From Ursus arctos (Eukaryota; Chordata; Mammalia; Carnivora; Ursidae), in the NCBI RefSeq assembly GCF_023065955.2, contig NW_026622886.1, positions 12,968,001 to 13,032,000 on the forward strand: a DNA stretch of 64,000 nucleotides, read 5' to 3'. The notes under the pieces are model-generated. The model saw only the letters and a program-made list of their open reading frames with translations. It was not told the origin of the DNA and made no database searches. The position numbers and the translations under genes were made by a program. Positions 13,276 through 26,124 of this stretch are shown here, piece by piece. Position 1 is the stretch's first letter. Each line of letters opens with the position of its first letter.

Positions 13276-13633
13276 AGTTATAACAGGGGAGAGGGTTCCA
13301 TTATAGCGCAGTGAGGCCAAGACAGCAAACTGCTTGCCAATATCCACTATCCCCTTCTTACTCAGTAACTGAGATTTTGTTTTTATTCTGGCATGTTACC
13401 CAGAAAAAAAGAGACTATATTCTTCATCTTCCCTAACATCTTGGTGTAGCCATGTGACTAAGCTTTGGGCAAGGACATGGAAGAAAAAGAGCTATGTCTC
13501 TTTAAAAGGAAAAGAGAGTGCTGTGCTCTCTTACTACTTCCTAAGGCAAGGAACACTGATATGGAATCTGGAGCTCCAACAGCTATCTTGGACCAAAATG
13601 ATCTTGAGGGTAGAGGTCAAGAGCTAAGATGGG

Positions 13634-13742
13634 TGTTATACACAACTAATGAATCATCGAACTTTACATCAAAAACCAGGGATGTACTGTATGGTGACTA
13701 ACATAATACAATAAAAAAATATAATAATAATAAAAAAAAAAA
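13634..13742 (+). mobile_element. Tiny L1 3' end (about 109 bases) with perfect target duplication
   Basis: The insert is only the last piece of the L1 3' UTR (TGTTATACACAACTAATGAA to poly(A)), nearly identical to 4051-4150. It lies between two perfect copies of AAGAGCTAAGATGGG (13619-13633 and 13743-13757). It is an extremely 5'-truncated recent insertion. Confidence 0.93.
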
Positions 13743-14699
13743 AAGAGCTAAGATGGGAGAGCAGAATGACAGAAAAATTCTAGGTACCTGATAACCACAG
13801 AGCTATCACATCACTCCCAGATGCTTACCTTAAGACTCCTTTTATAAAAGAGTGAAATAAACTTCCATTTTCTTAAACCACTGTTACTATTGAGGTTTCT
13901 ATTACAAGCAGCCAAAACATGATTCCCAAGTATCAGATAGAAATATTTATAAAATATTTTAATATCTTAGAAAATATAATAAACATTTTCTCCTAATTAT
14001 ATCTACAATTATTTAGTTATTACCACTATTTAATTACTACTTCATTGGTACTCAGTAAATGTTAAGATAAAGAAATATATTTCAATACTTTAAAACAAAC
14101 TAGATACATCCAAATATATTCTAAAACAGTTTATTAATTCTAATGTAGATAAAACCAAACTGCAAAGGATGGCATCCCATTAGTTTTAAAATTAATATTC
14201 ATTAAAAAACTAAATCAGTGAATATGTATAAAAAAATAGTATATTACTTCCTATTTATTGCATCATACTATCATCCCAAAATGATACCTCATCTCAGTAA
14301 AATATTATTAATCCATAGAAAGTCAAAACTATCATTTATACAACATATGCCAAGTGAATAGATGCACGTTAAACCAAGAAAGTAAAATAGAAAAGCAATC
14401 CTTGGCACGAATTCAAAAAGAAATCATGCATTTGGGACTGATCTCTTTGTTAAAATTTTTTATCTGGTAAGAAGCTGTTCTTATATTTCAACCAAATAAC
14501 AGAATTTCAGCAAAATTTACCACTGAAATATTTCTTTCCAGTAAAAACTAACTTTCAGGTAGCTAAAATTTCCATTTCTAACATGATCTAAAAAGCAAAA
14601 GCATTATCAAGTTACTATAAATGCTGATACCATAGTTTAAAATAAAAATAAATCTAGCCAAATTTTCATTTAAGATAGAATTATTTAAAAAATACTTAC

Positions 14700-14933
14700 A
14701 GGGGATATGTTGGCATTATTTTCATAACTAGAAATCAAAACACTACATTTTTTATAAACATCGATCAGATCTAACATATTACTATTCTTTAAGAAATCGT
14801 CGTAAGTCCTCCTAATGTCCTCATAATGGTCAATCACTTCCATATTTTCAACTGGTAAGTTCAACTTCTCATGTAGGAAGTATTTCCAGGTCAACAGGAC
14901 ATCGCTGAGGGAAACTGTAAATTCTCCACTGTG
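14700..14933 (-). CDS. PARPBP: PARPBP exon 3 (residues 52-129)
   Basis: The acceptor is TTGTCTCTTTCAG and the donor is CCT|GTAAGT, both strong. The exon is 234 bases, exactly 78 codons in phase 0. It starts HSGEFTVSLSDVLLTWKY and ends ...NNANISP. Conserved PARI segments are the HEKLNLPVENM stretch and the DFLKNSNMLDLIDVY helix. Because the exon is phase 0 at both ends, skipping it would remove 78 residues without shifting the frame. Introns on either side are 6.3 kb and 11.2 kb. Confidence 0.93.
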
Positions 14934-16009
14934 CTGAAAGAGACAATGCCAAAAATAAAAAGATAAAATTGAGTGCCAGAATTTTCACTAACTTATAATT
15001 GAGATGGGAAGTACAAACTGAATTTTGTTACAGAAAAGTCTACATTGATTCTTGTGGATTTGAAGAGAACATCCAAATTGAGCTATGGAATAATTTTAAA
15101 GCCAGATATAAAAGAAAAAGATTTTGATGGTTTTATAAAATATAAACAACTATGGCAAGTTTGTGCATAAAAAAATTAGCAAATATATAGTCATTCTTCA
15201 CTAAATTTCTTCTCCCCAAATTCAGGGAATGGGTGGGCAGTGATCTGTTCTTAAGTACTACTGATTGGGGAAACATTTGATTCTGTTAATATTTAGTTCC
15301 TTTTAGCTCTTCTAGCTAATGTATCTCTTATTCAAAACTTTCAATGCCATAGCGAATCACCACATACCACACGATTCCAACTGTTAGTCTTAAAACATGA
15401 TCATAAAAACTAAATTTTTAAAAATCACGTTGTATTTCATTACTGTTCCAGGAAAAGCAAAATATCAGTGCTAAAACCGTGCATCAGAGAAGAATTTTGA
15501 TTCTTCCCTGCTCATGGACACACTAAACTATAAACAAGTGCTAAAAAGCCTCAGTTTCTTTCTGTAACTTGTTGGATGTTCCTATTGAGGTAAAATTGTT
15601 CTTTTTTTCAATATCAACATGATGTATTAGTCAGTAGACATGCTGAAGGTTTTTTTTTTTAACTGATTGCATTCTGATCCCACTTAATATCTCAGATATT
15701 AATAATGGTGCCATCCAAAAAATGCCAGCCCTAATTGAGTAAAAAATTCTAAATACTCCTTTCCAATACAGCATGAGTAACAAATATTTTAAGTATCCAT
15801 ACGTAATTTTGTGAAATGTATTATGTTGCTCTCTTCCATAGTTAAGTTCCCTTAATATGTTAGTAGTTTCTGATAACACCAAGATCTTTCCATCATTTGC
15901 ACTGAAAGATGGGTGGATATTTAAATAAACTATAATTCACTGGAACTAAATTTGTAACATCCTCTTTAGCCAATGAAAAATAACAAAAAGAATCAAACAG
16001 AGCCAAATA

Positions 16010-16198
16010 GGGGCACCTGGGCGGCTCAGTCAGTTAAGTGTCTGCATTTGGCTCATGATCCTAGGGTCCAGGGATCGAGCCCCATGTCTGGCTCCCTATT
16101 CAGCAGGGAGCCTGCTTCTCCCTATCCCTCTGCTGCTCCCCCTGCTTGTGCTATTTTGCTCTCTCAAATAAATAAATAAAATCTTAAAAAAAAAAAAA
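16010..16198 (+). mobile_element. Can-SINE with perfect target duplication
   Basis: Typical head (GGGGCACCTGGGCGGCTCAG), CT-rich 3' part, AATAAATAAATAAAATCTT and poly(A). AGAGCCAAATA (15999-16009 and 16199-16209) flanks it exactly. Confidence 0.95.
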
Positions 16199-16545
16199 AG
16201 AGCCAAATAATATACGTTTTTCTACCTGACTCTTTTAAATCTATATTTCTTTTAGAAAAAGAAACTACTAATTACATTTTCTAATTACTATCCAAATTTA
16301 AGGCAATTATGCCCAAACTGCCTTAAAAATAATTAACTTTTTGTTCATCTTTATGGAGACAATTAAGAAAACTATCCTTACTGTCCTTGGAGGGACCTGT
16401 TATGTCAAAATTATAAAAATTCATTATATTTCATGAAATTAATTCAATGGAAAACCAAAAAAAAGTAACTCTCAAATCTTGAATCCATAACCCAAATGTA
16501 AGACAGATTTGTAATTTCTCAGCATTGCATCAAAAATTGTGTACT

Positions 16546-16736
16546 AGGACGCCTGGGTGGCACAGCGTTTAAGTGTCTGCCTTCAGCTCAGGGCGTGATC
16601 CCGGCGTTATGGGATCGAGCCCCACATCAGGCTCCTCCGCTAGGAGCCTGCTTCTTCCTCTCCCACTCCCCCTGCTTGTGTTCCCTCTCTCGCTGGCTGT
16701 CTCTATCCCTGTCAAATAAATACATAAAATCTTTAA
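16546..16736 (+). mobile_element. Young Can-SINE with perfect target duplication
   Basis: Young type with GGTGGCACAGCG and GGCGTGATCCCGGCGTTATG. AAAAATTGTGTACT is duplicated on both sides (16532-16545 and 16737-16750). Confidence 0.95.
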
Positions 16737-17451
16737 AAAAATTGTGTACTTTACTTCCCAATCCCACAAAAATTACACAATAAAATTTCCAAATGGTATT
16801 TAAGTTAAATAAATTCAGCTATTCACAGTTTCAAAATGAAGCTGTTTTATCTCAAAAATTCCTAAAACTATTTTGATATGACATCCTTCATATGAAAAAT
16901 AAATTAAAATATTGCCTAATGTAAATGTACAATTCATTCTCATTCTGTTGACCATAACTAGTTAAAGTAAAACCATGCAAGCTCTTGATCTTGTGAGAAA
17001 AGGTTTTGACTAGATTAACAGTGTTTATACTGGGATTGTAAAAACATTTTAAATCCAAATAAAAATGTACTCCAGATATCAGTTTTCATGATCAGGTGCC
17101 CACCATGACAGCATATTCTATTATTCAAACCAGTAACAACTGATTCAGAGAGCTTGTGGTCAAATCAGAAAATGTTTTGCTAGGAAAACATGCCAGCTGG
17201 CTAATGTCTGAAGGAAGTTCAAGATGGTCAATGCTTTAATTCTCTGATGGACATAAGAAGGATTGTATTTCATAAGAATAAAATGAGAAAAAAACGAAGT
17301 TACACTTTTTCGGAGCACTTGTACTTTGTATATTTTGCTGAAGTTATTTTTATAGTTATTCAAAAACTTGAATAAACTTTACATTTTAACTAACTGGAAT
17401 TTTTGTTATCAAAACAGAAAAGATAGCAGGTCTACTTAAGAACATTAATTG

Positions 17452-17560
17452 GCTATGTGACCATGGGTAAAATACTGAAAATCCTGTGAATACTTTTCCT
17501 CGGTTATAAAATGAGATTGTAGAGATTAAATAATACCTGATGAATGGTAGATGATCAAAA
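17452..17560 (+). repeat. MIR fragment
   Basis: GGCTATGTGACCATGGGTAAAATACTG and the later TATAAAATGAGATTGTAGAG match the MIR core and downstream part. It is ancient and diverged. Confidence 0.6.
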
Positions 17561-19339
17561 AATGTCATTCTTTCTCTTTTCTTGTTCAAAGTAAAATAAT
17601 TGTTTGTTGGGGGGAGTATTAGATAAATGTAATACAATTGTAAAAACTGTTTCTTCTTATTTATTATGTCAATGTTAGGTCATTTTCAAATCTGACGGTC
17701 AACCACAGGCTGTGGCATTCCATGAAGTTATAAAATTAATATCTTTGTTTCATCCAATGGAACATTTGTAACGTTCTTAAGGCTATTTAAGTTCGTGAAA
17801 AATAGCATTTATAATGTAATTGCCAGACAGAGTCAAACTATGAAGTCAATTCTAAGAAAAGGAAAAGCTAAAACACTATTTGCAACTTAATAATAAAAGT
17901 CATATATATTTGCCATGTAGTCTTCAATGAATCTATAAATTAAATCTCTAGCAGTATAAAACTCCTACAGGTTATCCAATTTAAGCTAAAAAATCTTCCC
18001 TCAGAAAACTTGCCTAAGACCTAAAACCTAAAGATTATTTTAATATACCTTTTCTTTATCCCCATTAAAGCAGCTAAGAAAACAAACATGCCAGTAGACA
18101 AACTAATAACTCTAATAGGTATTCACAAGTTTTATTGTAGTCAAATTCAGCTGGCAGGATCATACTTTAGAGACTCGTGTTCTCAAACTTCAGAGAATTA
18201 AAAACCTAAATAGAGGGCAAACACAAAGTGAAAAATATAGGTGAAGCATATATACAACCAACCCCAACTTTTTATTACCATCTACTACTTACAAATGCAC
18301 TTGCCGGCATATGTGTATGTTGTTTCATATTGCTGAGTGATGTACAAGTCTGCACAGCCGGGGTGCCTGAGCTAACTTCACATGGAGAGTTAGAGTCAAT
18401 CAGACCTGCAGCCCACCATCTCCACCACACATATGCACACAAATACACAAACTGTGATAAGCTCAGTTGCAATTCACCTCTCCTCTTCTTTCCCACCCAG
18501 AGTCTGAACTTTCACAGTGAATTAGCAAGTAGAAAATTAACAAGTAGAAAGAGATTCTGAGTGAGTGCTATACAGACAGCCCAGAAGAAAAAATGACTTG
18601 AACTGAATATTTCAATATATCAAAATTTTTACAATGAAAACTAAATTTTCTTCAGGGTACATTTCACTTACCTTTTTGATACATTTGTGTTTCAAAATTA
18701 TTCATAAATGAATAGAAGGTGATTTGAACATGGTCCACTTAATCCCAAAACAACAGCCTTCAATTACTATACTATAATGATTGTTAATAATTGCATCAAT
18801 TTCTCTCTCTTCTCATTTTCCAGTGAAAGGTCACCAAAGTTTAACCTTTAGCTAGTCTATTCCATTTATATAATATCCTCAGAATCTATTAATTACCTTG
18901 GTACCATTTCTTCAGGTTACTAAAGAAGGAGAAATTTTTTTTTAAATGCCCAGGCAGTAAAATTGGAAAGACTTGAATATGGATTACAATGGAGAGCAAA
19001 AGAAAGAGATTTTACAATGACTTTTGGGTGTCCAGCTTCACTGACTGAGTGCACAATGGTATATAAGACTGAGACTAAGAATATGAAGAAGAAGGTAAAT
19101 TGAGGGAGGAAACAATATGGTCTACTTTTAAGAACTGATGTGGAGACTGTACTGGGACATCAAGGTAAAATGTCCAGTAAGTACCTGATCATAACAAAGT
19201 GAGACTCAGTAGGGAATCTGGCATATAAATACTCATGAAACAATGTAAAGGAAGTATATCCAGTGAAGGTAGGTAGAACAGAGTACATCAAAAGCTATCA
19301 ACAAAGTGTGTTACAAAGAGTATCCAAAGGACATGTAGA

Positions 19340-19900
19340 ACTCTTAAAGAGTAAGAAAGAGAAAAATAACTCAACAGTAAAATGAGCAAAGGATATGTAT
19401 GAGCAGATAATAAAAAGAGGATACCTAAATGGTCAAATAAGCATTTTAAAATATGTTTAAATGCTCTAATTAACAGAAAAAGTAAAATGAAATACCCTCT
19501 TTTTTCTTGTTCTTAGATAACGACATCTAATATGGAGAAAGATAAGAAAATGGTACTCTCCTATACTGTTGATATAAATGTAAATTCTAATAACCAAGTT
19601 GAAGAGCAATTTGGCAGCATCAAGTCAAATTAAAGATGTATCTATCATATGACCCCCTGCATATGGGGCCTAGAGAAACTCTTGCTCCATGCACAGACAT
19701 CTCATTTCAATGAAGAATTGTTTATAATATCAAAAAACTTCAAACAACCCAAAGGTCTATCAATGAGTAAAACATACCAGTCATACAAAGGACGATTGTT
19801 AAAATAAATAATTAGATCAATTTTTCTGTCTATCAGTACCTGAAGAGGTCTTGAAAACAATGTTGGATAATAAAAATAAGATGCAGAAAGAATGTATACC
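19340..19900 (+). mobile_element. Ancient L1 ORF2 3' fragment
   Basis: The order of motifs is that of L1 ORF2 near its end: AACTCAACAGTAAAATGAGC, a 'TACTGTTGATATAAATGTAAA' stretch, a 'TGACCCC' stretch, 'ATCAATGAGTAAAACATACC'. All frames are badly broken. Confidence 0.65.
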
Positions 19901-20398
19901 ATCTGTTATAATTTTAAAACAGACATATTAACATGGCAAGCTGCCTGACTGGATACGCAGGTAAACCCCCCCGGTATAAAATACCCAAAACCAAAAGAGA
20001 AAATAGGAAAAATTTTTTAAGCATGACTGAATTGTTCATAAGAAAAGGGAAATTACAAAAGGTCAAAAAAAAAAAATGAGCAAGTGCCAACATAAAGGGG
20101 TAAGCAAATGGTGGGACCCGTATTTCCCTGGTAACTACCATTCCCTGGCGCTAAACAAGTCTAGGAGACAAAGCTAAGCATAAGAAATGTGGGAAGTTGG
20201 ATCAGAGACCACCCACTCCCAATCCCCCCACCCTGCCAAAGAAGTCAAAGCCTCTAAAGGTCAACACTCTTACTATGTCCACTAGAAAAAAATCTGCCCA
20301 GTAAAAAGGTGATGATGGAGATACTTGCCAGTGAAGAGATTTCTGGAGTATCCTCAGTACTATGCTTACCTCTCTGGATAATCTTCATTCAGACTTTT

Positions 20399-22294
20399 TT
20401 TTTCTTTTTTTTTTTAAATTTAAATTCAATTAATTAGCATATAGTATATTATTAGTTTCAGAGGTAGAATTCAATGATTCTTCAGTCTTATGTAATACCC
20501 AGTGCTCATTATATCATGTGCTGTCCTTATTGTCCATCACCAACTTACTCCATCCCATTGCCCCACTCCCCTAAAGCAACCCTCGGTTTGTTTCCTATGA
20601 TTAAGAGTTTCTTATGGTTTGTCTCCCTCTCTGATTTTGTCTTGTTTTATTTTTCCCTCTCTTCCCCTAGGATCCTGTTTTGTTTCTTAAATTGCACATG
20701 AGTGAGATCATATAATTGTCTTTCTCTGACTGACTTATTTCCCTTAGCATAATACCCTCTAGTTCTACCCACATCATTGCAAAGGGCAAGATCTCAATTT
20801 TTTGATGGCTGAGTAGTATTTCATTGTATATATATATATATACCACATCTTCTTTAACCATTCATCTGTCAATGGACATCTGGGCTCTTTCCATAGTTTG
20901 GCTATTGTGGACACTGGTGCTATAAACATTGGGGTGCAGGTGCCCCGTCAGATCACTACAAAGATACATTTGTATCTTTCAGGTAAATACCTAGTAGTGC
21001 AATTGCTGGGTTGCAGGGTAGCTCTAGTTTTAACTTCTTGAGGAACCTCCATACCGTTTTCCAGAGAAGCTGCTCCAGATTCCATTCCCCCAACAGTGTA
21101 AGAGGGTTCCCCTGTCTCTACATCCTTGTCAACATTTGTCATTTCCTGACTTGCTAATTTTAGCCATTCTGACTGGTGTGAGGTGATATCTCATTATGGT
21201 TTTGATTTATATTTCCCTGATGCCGAGTGATGCTGAGCATTTTTTCATGCGTCTATGGCCATTTGGATGTCTTCTTTGGAGAAATGTCTGTTCATGTCTT
21301 CTGCCCATTTCTTGACTGGATTATTTGTTCCTTGGGAGTTGAGTTTGATTAAGTTCTTTATAGATTTTAGATACTAGCCCTTTATCTGATATGTCATTTG
21401 CAAATATCTTCTCCCATTCCACCAGTTGTCTTTTGGTTTTGTCGACTGTTTCTTTTGCTGTGCAAAAGCTTTTTTATCTTGATGAAGTCCCAATAGTTCA
21501 TTTTGCCTTTGTTTCCCTTGCCTTTGGAGACGTGTCTAGCAAAAAGCTACTGCGGCTGAGGTCACAGAGGTTGCTGCCTGTGTCCTCCTCTAGGATTTTG
21601 ATGGATTCCAGTCTCACATTTAGGTCTTTCATCCATTTTGAGTTTATATTTGTGTATAGTGTAAGAAAATGGTCCAGTTTCATTCTTCTGCTTGTGGCTG
21701 TCCAATTTTCCCAACACCATTTGTTGAAGAGACTTATTTCCATTGGATATTCCTCCCTGCTTTGTCAAAGATTAGTTGACCATACAGTTGAGGGTCCATT
21801 TCTGGGTTCTCTATTCTGTTCCATTGATCCATGTGTCTGTTTTTGTGCCAGTACCATACTGTCTTGATGACTACAGCTTTGTTATAGAGATCGAAGTCCA
21901 GAATTGTGATGCCACCAGCTTTGGTTTTCTTTTTCAACATTCCTTTGGCTTTCTGGGTCTTTTCTGGTCCCATACAAATTTTAGAATTATTTGTTCCAGC
22001 TCTGTGAAAAATGTCGATAGTATTTTGTTAGGGATTGTACTGGATGTATAGATTGCTCTAGGTAGCATAGACATTTTAACAATATTTGTTCTTCCAATCC
22101 ATGAGCATGGAACATTTTTCCATTCCTTTGTATCTTCCTCAATTTCTTACATGAGTGTTCTATAGTTTTCTGAGTACAGATCCTTCGCCTCTTTGGTTAC
22201 GTTTATTCCTAGGTATCTTACGGTTTTTGGTGCAATTGTAAATAGGATCAACTCCTTAATTTCTCTTTCTTCTATCTCATTGTTTGTGTATACT
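20399..22294 (-). mobile_element. Antisense L1, 5'-truncated, about 1.9 kb
   Basis: The minus strand holds an L1 3' UTR and the C-terminal half of ORF2, for example [18 protein letters not shown] and [15 protein letters not shown] around 21700-21900, in broken frames. CATT(C/T)AGACTTTT flanks it (20386-20398 and 22295-22307) with one difference. It is older than the copy at 1-4158. Confidence 0.9.
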
Positions 22295-22459
22295 CATTTA
22301 GACTTTTGCCTAATAATTAATTTCTGCTGAGAGAAGGGAGAACAGTCAACCACTTTGGCAGAAAATTGGGAGTTTATTCCCTGGAGAGGGCGAAACGGAG
22401 TCTCTGGACCAAAGAGTGCAGGTAAAAACACGAGTACCCAAATGAAAACAACAGGAATC

Positions 22460-22669
22460 GGGGCGCCTGGGTGGCACAGCGGTTGGGCGTCTGCCTTCGG
22501 CTCAGGGCGTGATCCCGGCGTTATGGGATCGAGCCCCACATCAGGCTCCTCTGCTATGAGCCTGCTTCTTCCTCTCCCACTCCCCCTGCTTGTGTTCCCT
22601 CTCTCGCTGGCTGTCTCTATCTCTGTTGAATAAATAAATAAAATCTTCAAAAAAAAAAAAAGAAAGAAA
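22460..22669 (+). mobile_element. Young Can-SINE with perfect 16-base duplication
   Basis: Young-type Can-SINE with a GAAA-rich tail. GAAAACAACAGGAATC occurs exactly on both sides (22444-22459 and 22670-22685). Confidence 0.96.
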
Positions 22670-23152
22670 GAAAACAACAGGAATCACGCGACCATTTATA
22701 TTCTAAAGATTGATACTTCTTTCAAGCACCCAACACATTGGCAGATCAACTTTACACCATTTGTGTAAAGACTCTTTTCCGAAGAAACTGTTCTAAAAGG
22801 GAGATCTTAAAGATAAGCATCAGATGTTTCCCAGCCAAACTGCCCAGTCAGATCAGATTGACAATCTCTAACCCTCCATGCAGAGTTTCCAGTAAGCATT
22901 TTAGTGCTCCACTTAAATATAAGTACATGGTCAAGGATCATCATGAAGAAAGTCTCTGATTGGAAGAATAAAAATTCTTCCTAAATAAGACTAATAAAAC
23001 AAGAAACTTGGAGGATACAGATTATGCAAGAAGAAAACCTCAAAAAAATATTAATAGTCTCAAAGGAGAAATATATGCTTGAGGCAAGAAGAGTATGATA
23101 TTTTAAAAAGCGAGAACAAAAAAGAGCTCTTGGAAATAAAGACAGATGACAA

Positions 23153-23259
23153 TGGGCACGTGGCTGGCTCAGTCTATAGAGCATGCGACTCTTAATCTAG
23201 GGGTTGTAAGTACACATTGGGTGCACAGATTACTTAAAAATTTAATCTTAAAAAAAAGA
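23153..23259 (+). mobile_element. Short old-type tRNA-derived SINE
   Basis: The head GGGCACGTGGCTGGCTCAGTC then AGAGCATGCGACTCTTAATC is close to a tRNA-Lys-like sequence. The body is short, followed by ATTACTTAAAAATTTAATC and an A-rich tail. It lacks the CT-rich domain of the younger SINEs. Confidence 0.8.
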
Positions 23260-23329
23260 GGATGATAACAGAAAATCCAATAATTATTAAACTAAAAAGC
23301 TATCAAATATTGAATATCTTATTGAATAC

Positions 23330-23800
23330 TGTTTGGAAGAAAAGTAAAAGGTAAATGGATAAACTGATACATTCATACAGTGGAATATTATTTACTACTG
23401 AAAAGAAATGAGCTTCAAGTCATGAAAAGACATGGAGGAACCATAAATGCATCTGAAAGAAAGTGAAAGAAGCCAATCTGAAAAGGCGATATACTTCACA
23501 ATTCCAGCTACATGACATTCTGAAAAAGGCAAAACAAGGCTGACAATTAAAAGATCAGCCGTTGCCAGGGGTTGGTGAGAAGAAAGGATAAATAAGTGGA
23601 ACAGAGAGGATTTTTAGGGCAGCGAAACAATTCTGTAAATACTATAAAGGTGCATACATGTCTTATACACTTGTCAAAACCCACAGAATGTACAATACCA
23701 AGAGTGTCTAGGGATAAAGATTCAAGATGTCCACCGCTTACCATCAAATTGTTCATACAGAGTAATATGAATAATATGTATGCATGTGTATGATACATAC
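23330..23800 (+). mobile_element. Ancient L1 3' end
   Basis: The segment contains CATACAGTGGAATATTATTT, 'CATGAAAAGACATGGAGGAACC', 'TACATGACATTCTG' and 'AGAATGTACAATACCAAGAGTG', which are in L1M 3' end order. No coding potential remains. Confidence 0.75.
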
Positions 23801-24099
23801 ATGTATATATTTATGTATTTATATTACGTACACATACAAAAATATTAAAAGAATAATGATGCAAAGGTGGCAAAATATTAATTGGTGAATTAAGTGAAGG
23901 GCATAAAGGAATTCAGTGTACTATTCTTGTGACTTTTCTGGAAGTTTAACTTTTTTTTTAAACACAAAGTCCAAAAAGTATGACTTCCATTTTTTTTCTT
24001 CAACATACGTATAAAAAATTGATTTTTAACAATGACTGTGATTAAAAACAAGAAACAAACAAATGGAACATGTAACCATCACCACTACCCTTTGGTTAC

Positions 24100-24440
24100 A
24101 CCAGTTCTTTGGCATTTTCTCAAATCTCTCTACAGTCTCTTGTCCAGGGCCGCTGCATATGCTGTTTCTTCATCTTCATCATCTTGCCTCCAACTCTTTG
24201 CCTAGTTAACTCCTCTCCTTCCTTAGCAATCCAACTTGATCTCTCCAACCAATTCAACTCCTTGGTCTCATAGCATCATATACCTCTTCTCACAGCTATA
24301 GTTTTGTGTTTATTTGTATTTTTCTCTACTAAATGTCTACCTCACTCACCAGACAGTAAGCTAGGCAGGAACCATGTCTGGTTTTGCTCACTATTTTAAC
24401 CCCAACACTTATCATAATGCCTGGCGCAAAGTAGCTTAAA
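24100..24440 (+). repeat. L2 3' fragment
   Basis: It resembles L2 3' ends: CCAGGGCCGCTGCATATGCTG, then 'CCAGACAGTAAGCTAGGCAGGAACC' and 'ATAATGCCTGGCGCAAAGTAG'. It is diverged. Confidence 0.6.
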
Positions 24441-24514
24441 AAAAAAAGAAAGAAAAAAATATCCAGAAGGGAGAGTGGAAGGGAAGAAATTAATATTTAA
24501 CATGTATATAAACA

Positions 24515-24945
24515 GCTGTGTGGGCCTCTTTGCTGTTCCTTGAACATAACAGGCATATTTCCACCTCAGGGCCCTTGCATCAGCTGATCCCTTTGCCTCG
24601 TAATCCCTTCCCACAAAAATTCCCATGACCAGTTCCTTCTTTGCTTTTTTCAGATCTTTGCTCAAATGGCAACTTGTAGATGAGGCCTTCTTTGACCATC
24701 CTATTTCAAATTGCCAAGAACTCTTCTACCTCAAACTCCATACAATCCTTAACTACATCTCTTTTTTATTTTTCTCTGTAGTACTTAAATGACCGAAAAT
24801 ACTAAATATCTTATTTATTAGAGTATTATCTGTCTCTCCTCACTAGATTAATGCCATAAAAGCAGAGACATCCTTCAGAATATTTAGAATAATGTCTAGC
24901 ACATAGTAAAAATTCAAATATTTGTTAAAAGAATGACTATGTAAG
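24515..24945 (+). repeat. L2 3' fragment, second copy
   Basis: Clear L2 order: TTCCACCTCAGGGCCCTTGC, CAGATCTTTGCTCAAATGGC, AGGCCTTCTTTGACCATCC, and 'AATGTCTAGCACATAGTAAAAATTCAAATATTTGTT' shortly before the end. Confidence 0.8.
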
Positions 24946-25629
24946 ATAGAATTTTATCAAATCTGTGTTCAAAATTTACCTTAATATATAGTTTTAAACA
25001 CGCAAAACTGCCAACTGACATGTGTAGTAAAGACTATCTCTTATTTTAAGATCATACAATTCCTAATCTTTAAGCGTTAAAATACTCTTCCTTTTTCAAA
25101 ATGGTTCTATTCTCAATGGCCTTATTTGCCAACGTGAGAAATGTTCAAATCTGTCAATGTCTAATTTTTTTTGGAAATTTTATTGGTATATGAAATCTAA
25201 AAATCTGGGAACTATTGACATATACGATTAAAATAATTCATCAGAATGTCATTTCACTATCTAGCCCAATATATCCACTGAAACTATTCCACGCTTCAAA
25301 CATGCTCTCTGGTCAAGAAAATCTCCTAATTATCTTCAAACCGTCAAGACTTTAATCCCCCTGGATGCTGCTTAACTGATTTTTCCCCTCCTTCATCCCT
25401 TCTGTAAAAGCTTCCCACCCAAAGACTTCCCCTCCTTTAAGTATACTAACTGAAATCTAATATGTTTAAGTCATTTTCTTACCACTCCAGCCTATATTCA
25501 TCCTTCTCTTATCTGAACACCTCAAGCCCTTCATGTACAGCTCATTCCAAAAACTAGTTTGGTCCAAGCCAACTACATAAAGATCAGATTAAGAAAAGAT
25601 TTTAAAAAGACAATTTCCAGAGTCTCAGT

Positions 25630-25735
25630 GCAGATTAGGAGAATCAGAATTTCCAAGACCGAAGCACAGAAGCCAGTATTGTTTAAAAACCCTCCCAAGT
25701 GATTCTGATTCATAGCCTGGCTTAGGAATAATCAA
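25630..25735 (+). repeat. hAT-type DNA transposon remnant
   Basis: GAGAATCAGAATTTCC, 'AAAACCCTCCCAAGTGATTCTG' and 'CATAGCCTGGCTTAGGAATAA' resemble the right end of ancient hAT-Charlie-type elements. The family is not certain. Confidence 0.5.
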
Positions 25736-26124
25736 TCTATACCATAGAGTCTGAAATTAGTCATAAAATACTTTGATTATATTAAAATAAACATTATTTA
25801 TGTGTGCCTTCTAGAACTTTTTAAAGAAGAGAAATCATAAATAAAAATATTTTAACCATAACAGTTGCATGTTTAAGACTTCAAATTAAACATGGAATGT
25901 ACATGTCCTACATTATATTATACATATGAAGGCTTTAATTTTGAAGCAAATCATTTCGAATCCAATTGTAATATTTTGACATAGACATGCAGAAGCATTT
26001 TTGAAAATAGTGTATTGATATTATCATAGGAGGGCATATATTGCAAAGAAATTAATGTAATTAAAATAAGCAGCTACCAAAATTCACTTAAAAAAAAGAG
26101 TAAACCTAAATATAGTCTACTAAC

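Larger units (their letters stand above)
8390..14699 (-). other. PARPBP intron 3
   Basis: The intron spans 6.3 kb. It holds L1 3' ends at 9121-9355, 10115-10325 and 13634-13742, and Can-SINEs at 11164-11360, 12282-12467 and 13063-13275. The rest (for example 8607-9030, 9360-10098, 10342-11147, 11377-12267 and 13758-14699) is AT-rich DNA in which I recognise nothing. Confidence 0.75.
14934..26124 (-). other. PARPBP intron 2
   Basis: The intron spans 11.2 kb. It contains Can-SINEs (16010, 16546, 22460, 23153), an antisense L1 (20399-22294), old L1 pieces (19340-19900 and 23330-23800), L2 pieces (24100-24945), a hAT-like end (25630-25735) and a MIR (17452-17560). Segments 14934-15998, 16751-17450, 17561-19339, 22686-23144, 24946-25629 and 25736-26124 show nothing I recognise. 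Confidence 0.75.

Noticed and set aside
18228..18560. 110-codon ORF in PARPBP intron 2
   Set aside because: No recognisable protein and no splice-site support.
23153..23230. Possible tRNA-Lys gene
   Set aside because: It is the tRNA-like head of an old SINE with an A-rich tail, and the arms are not paired well enough for a functional tRNA.
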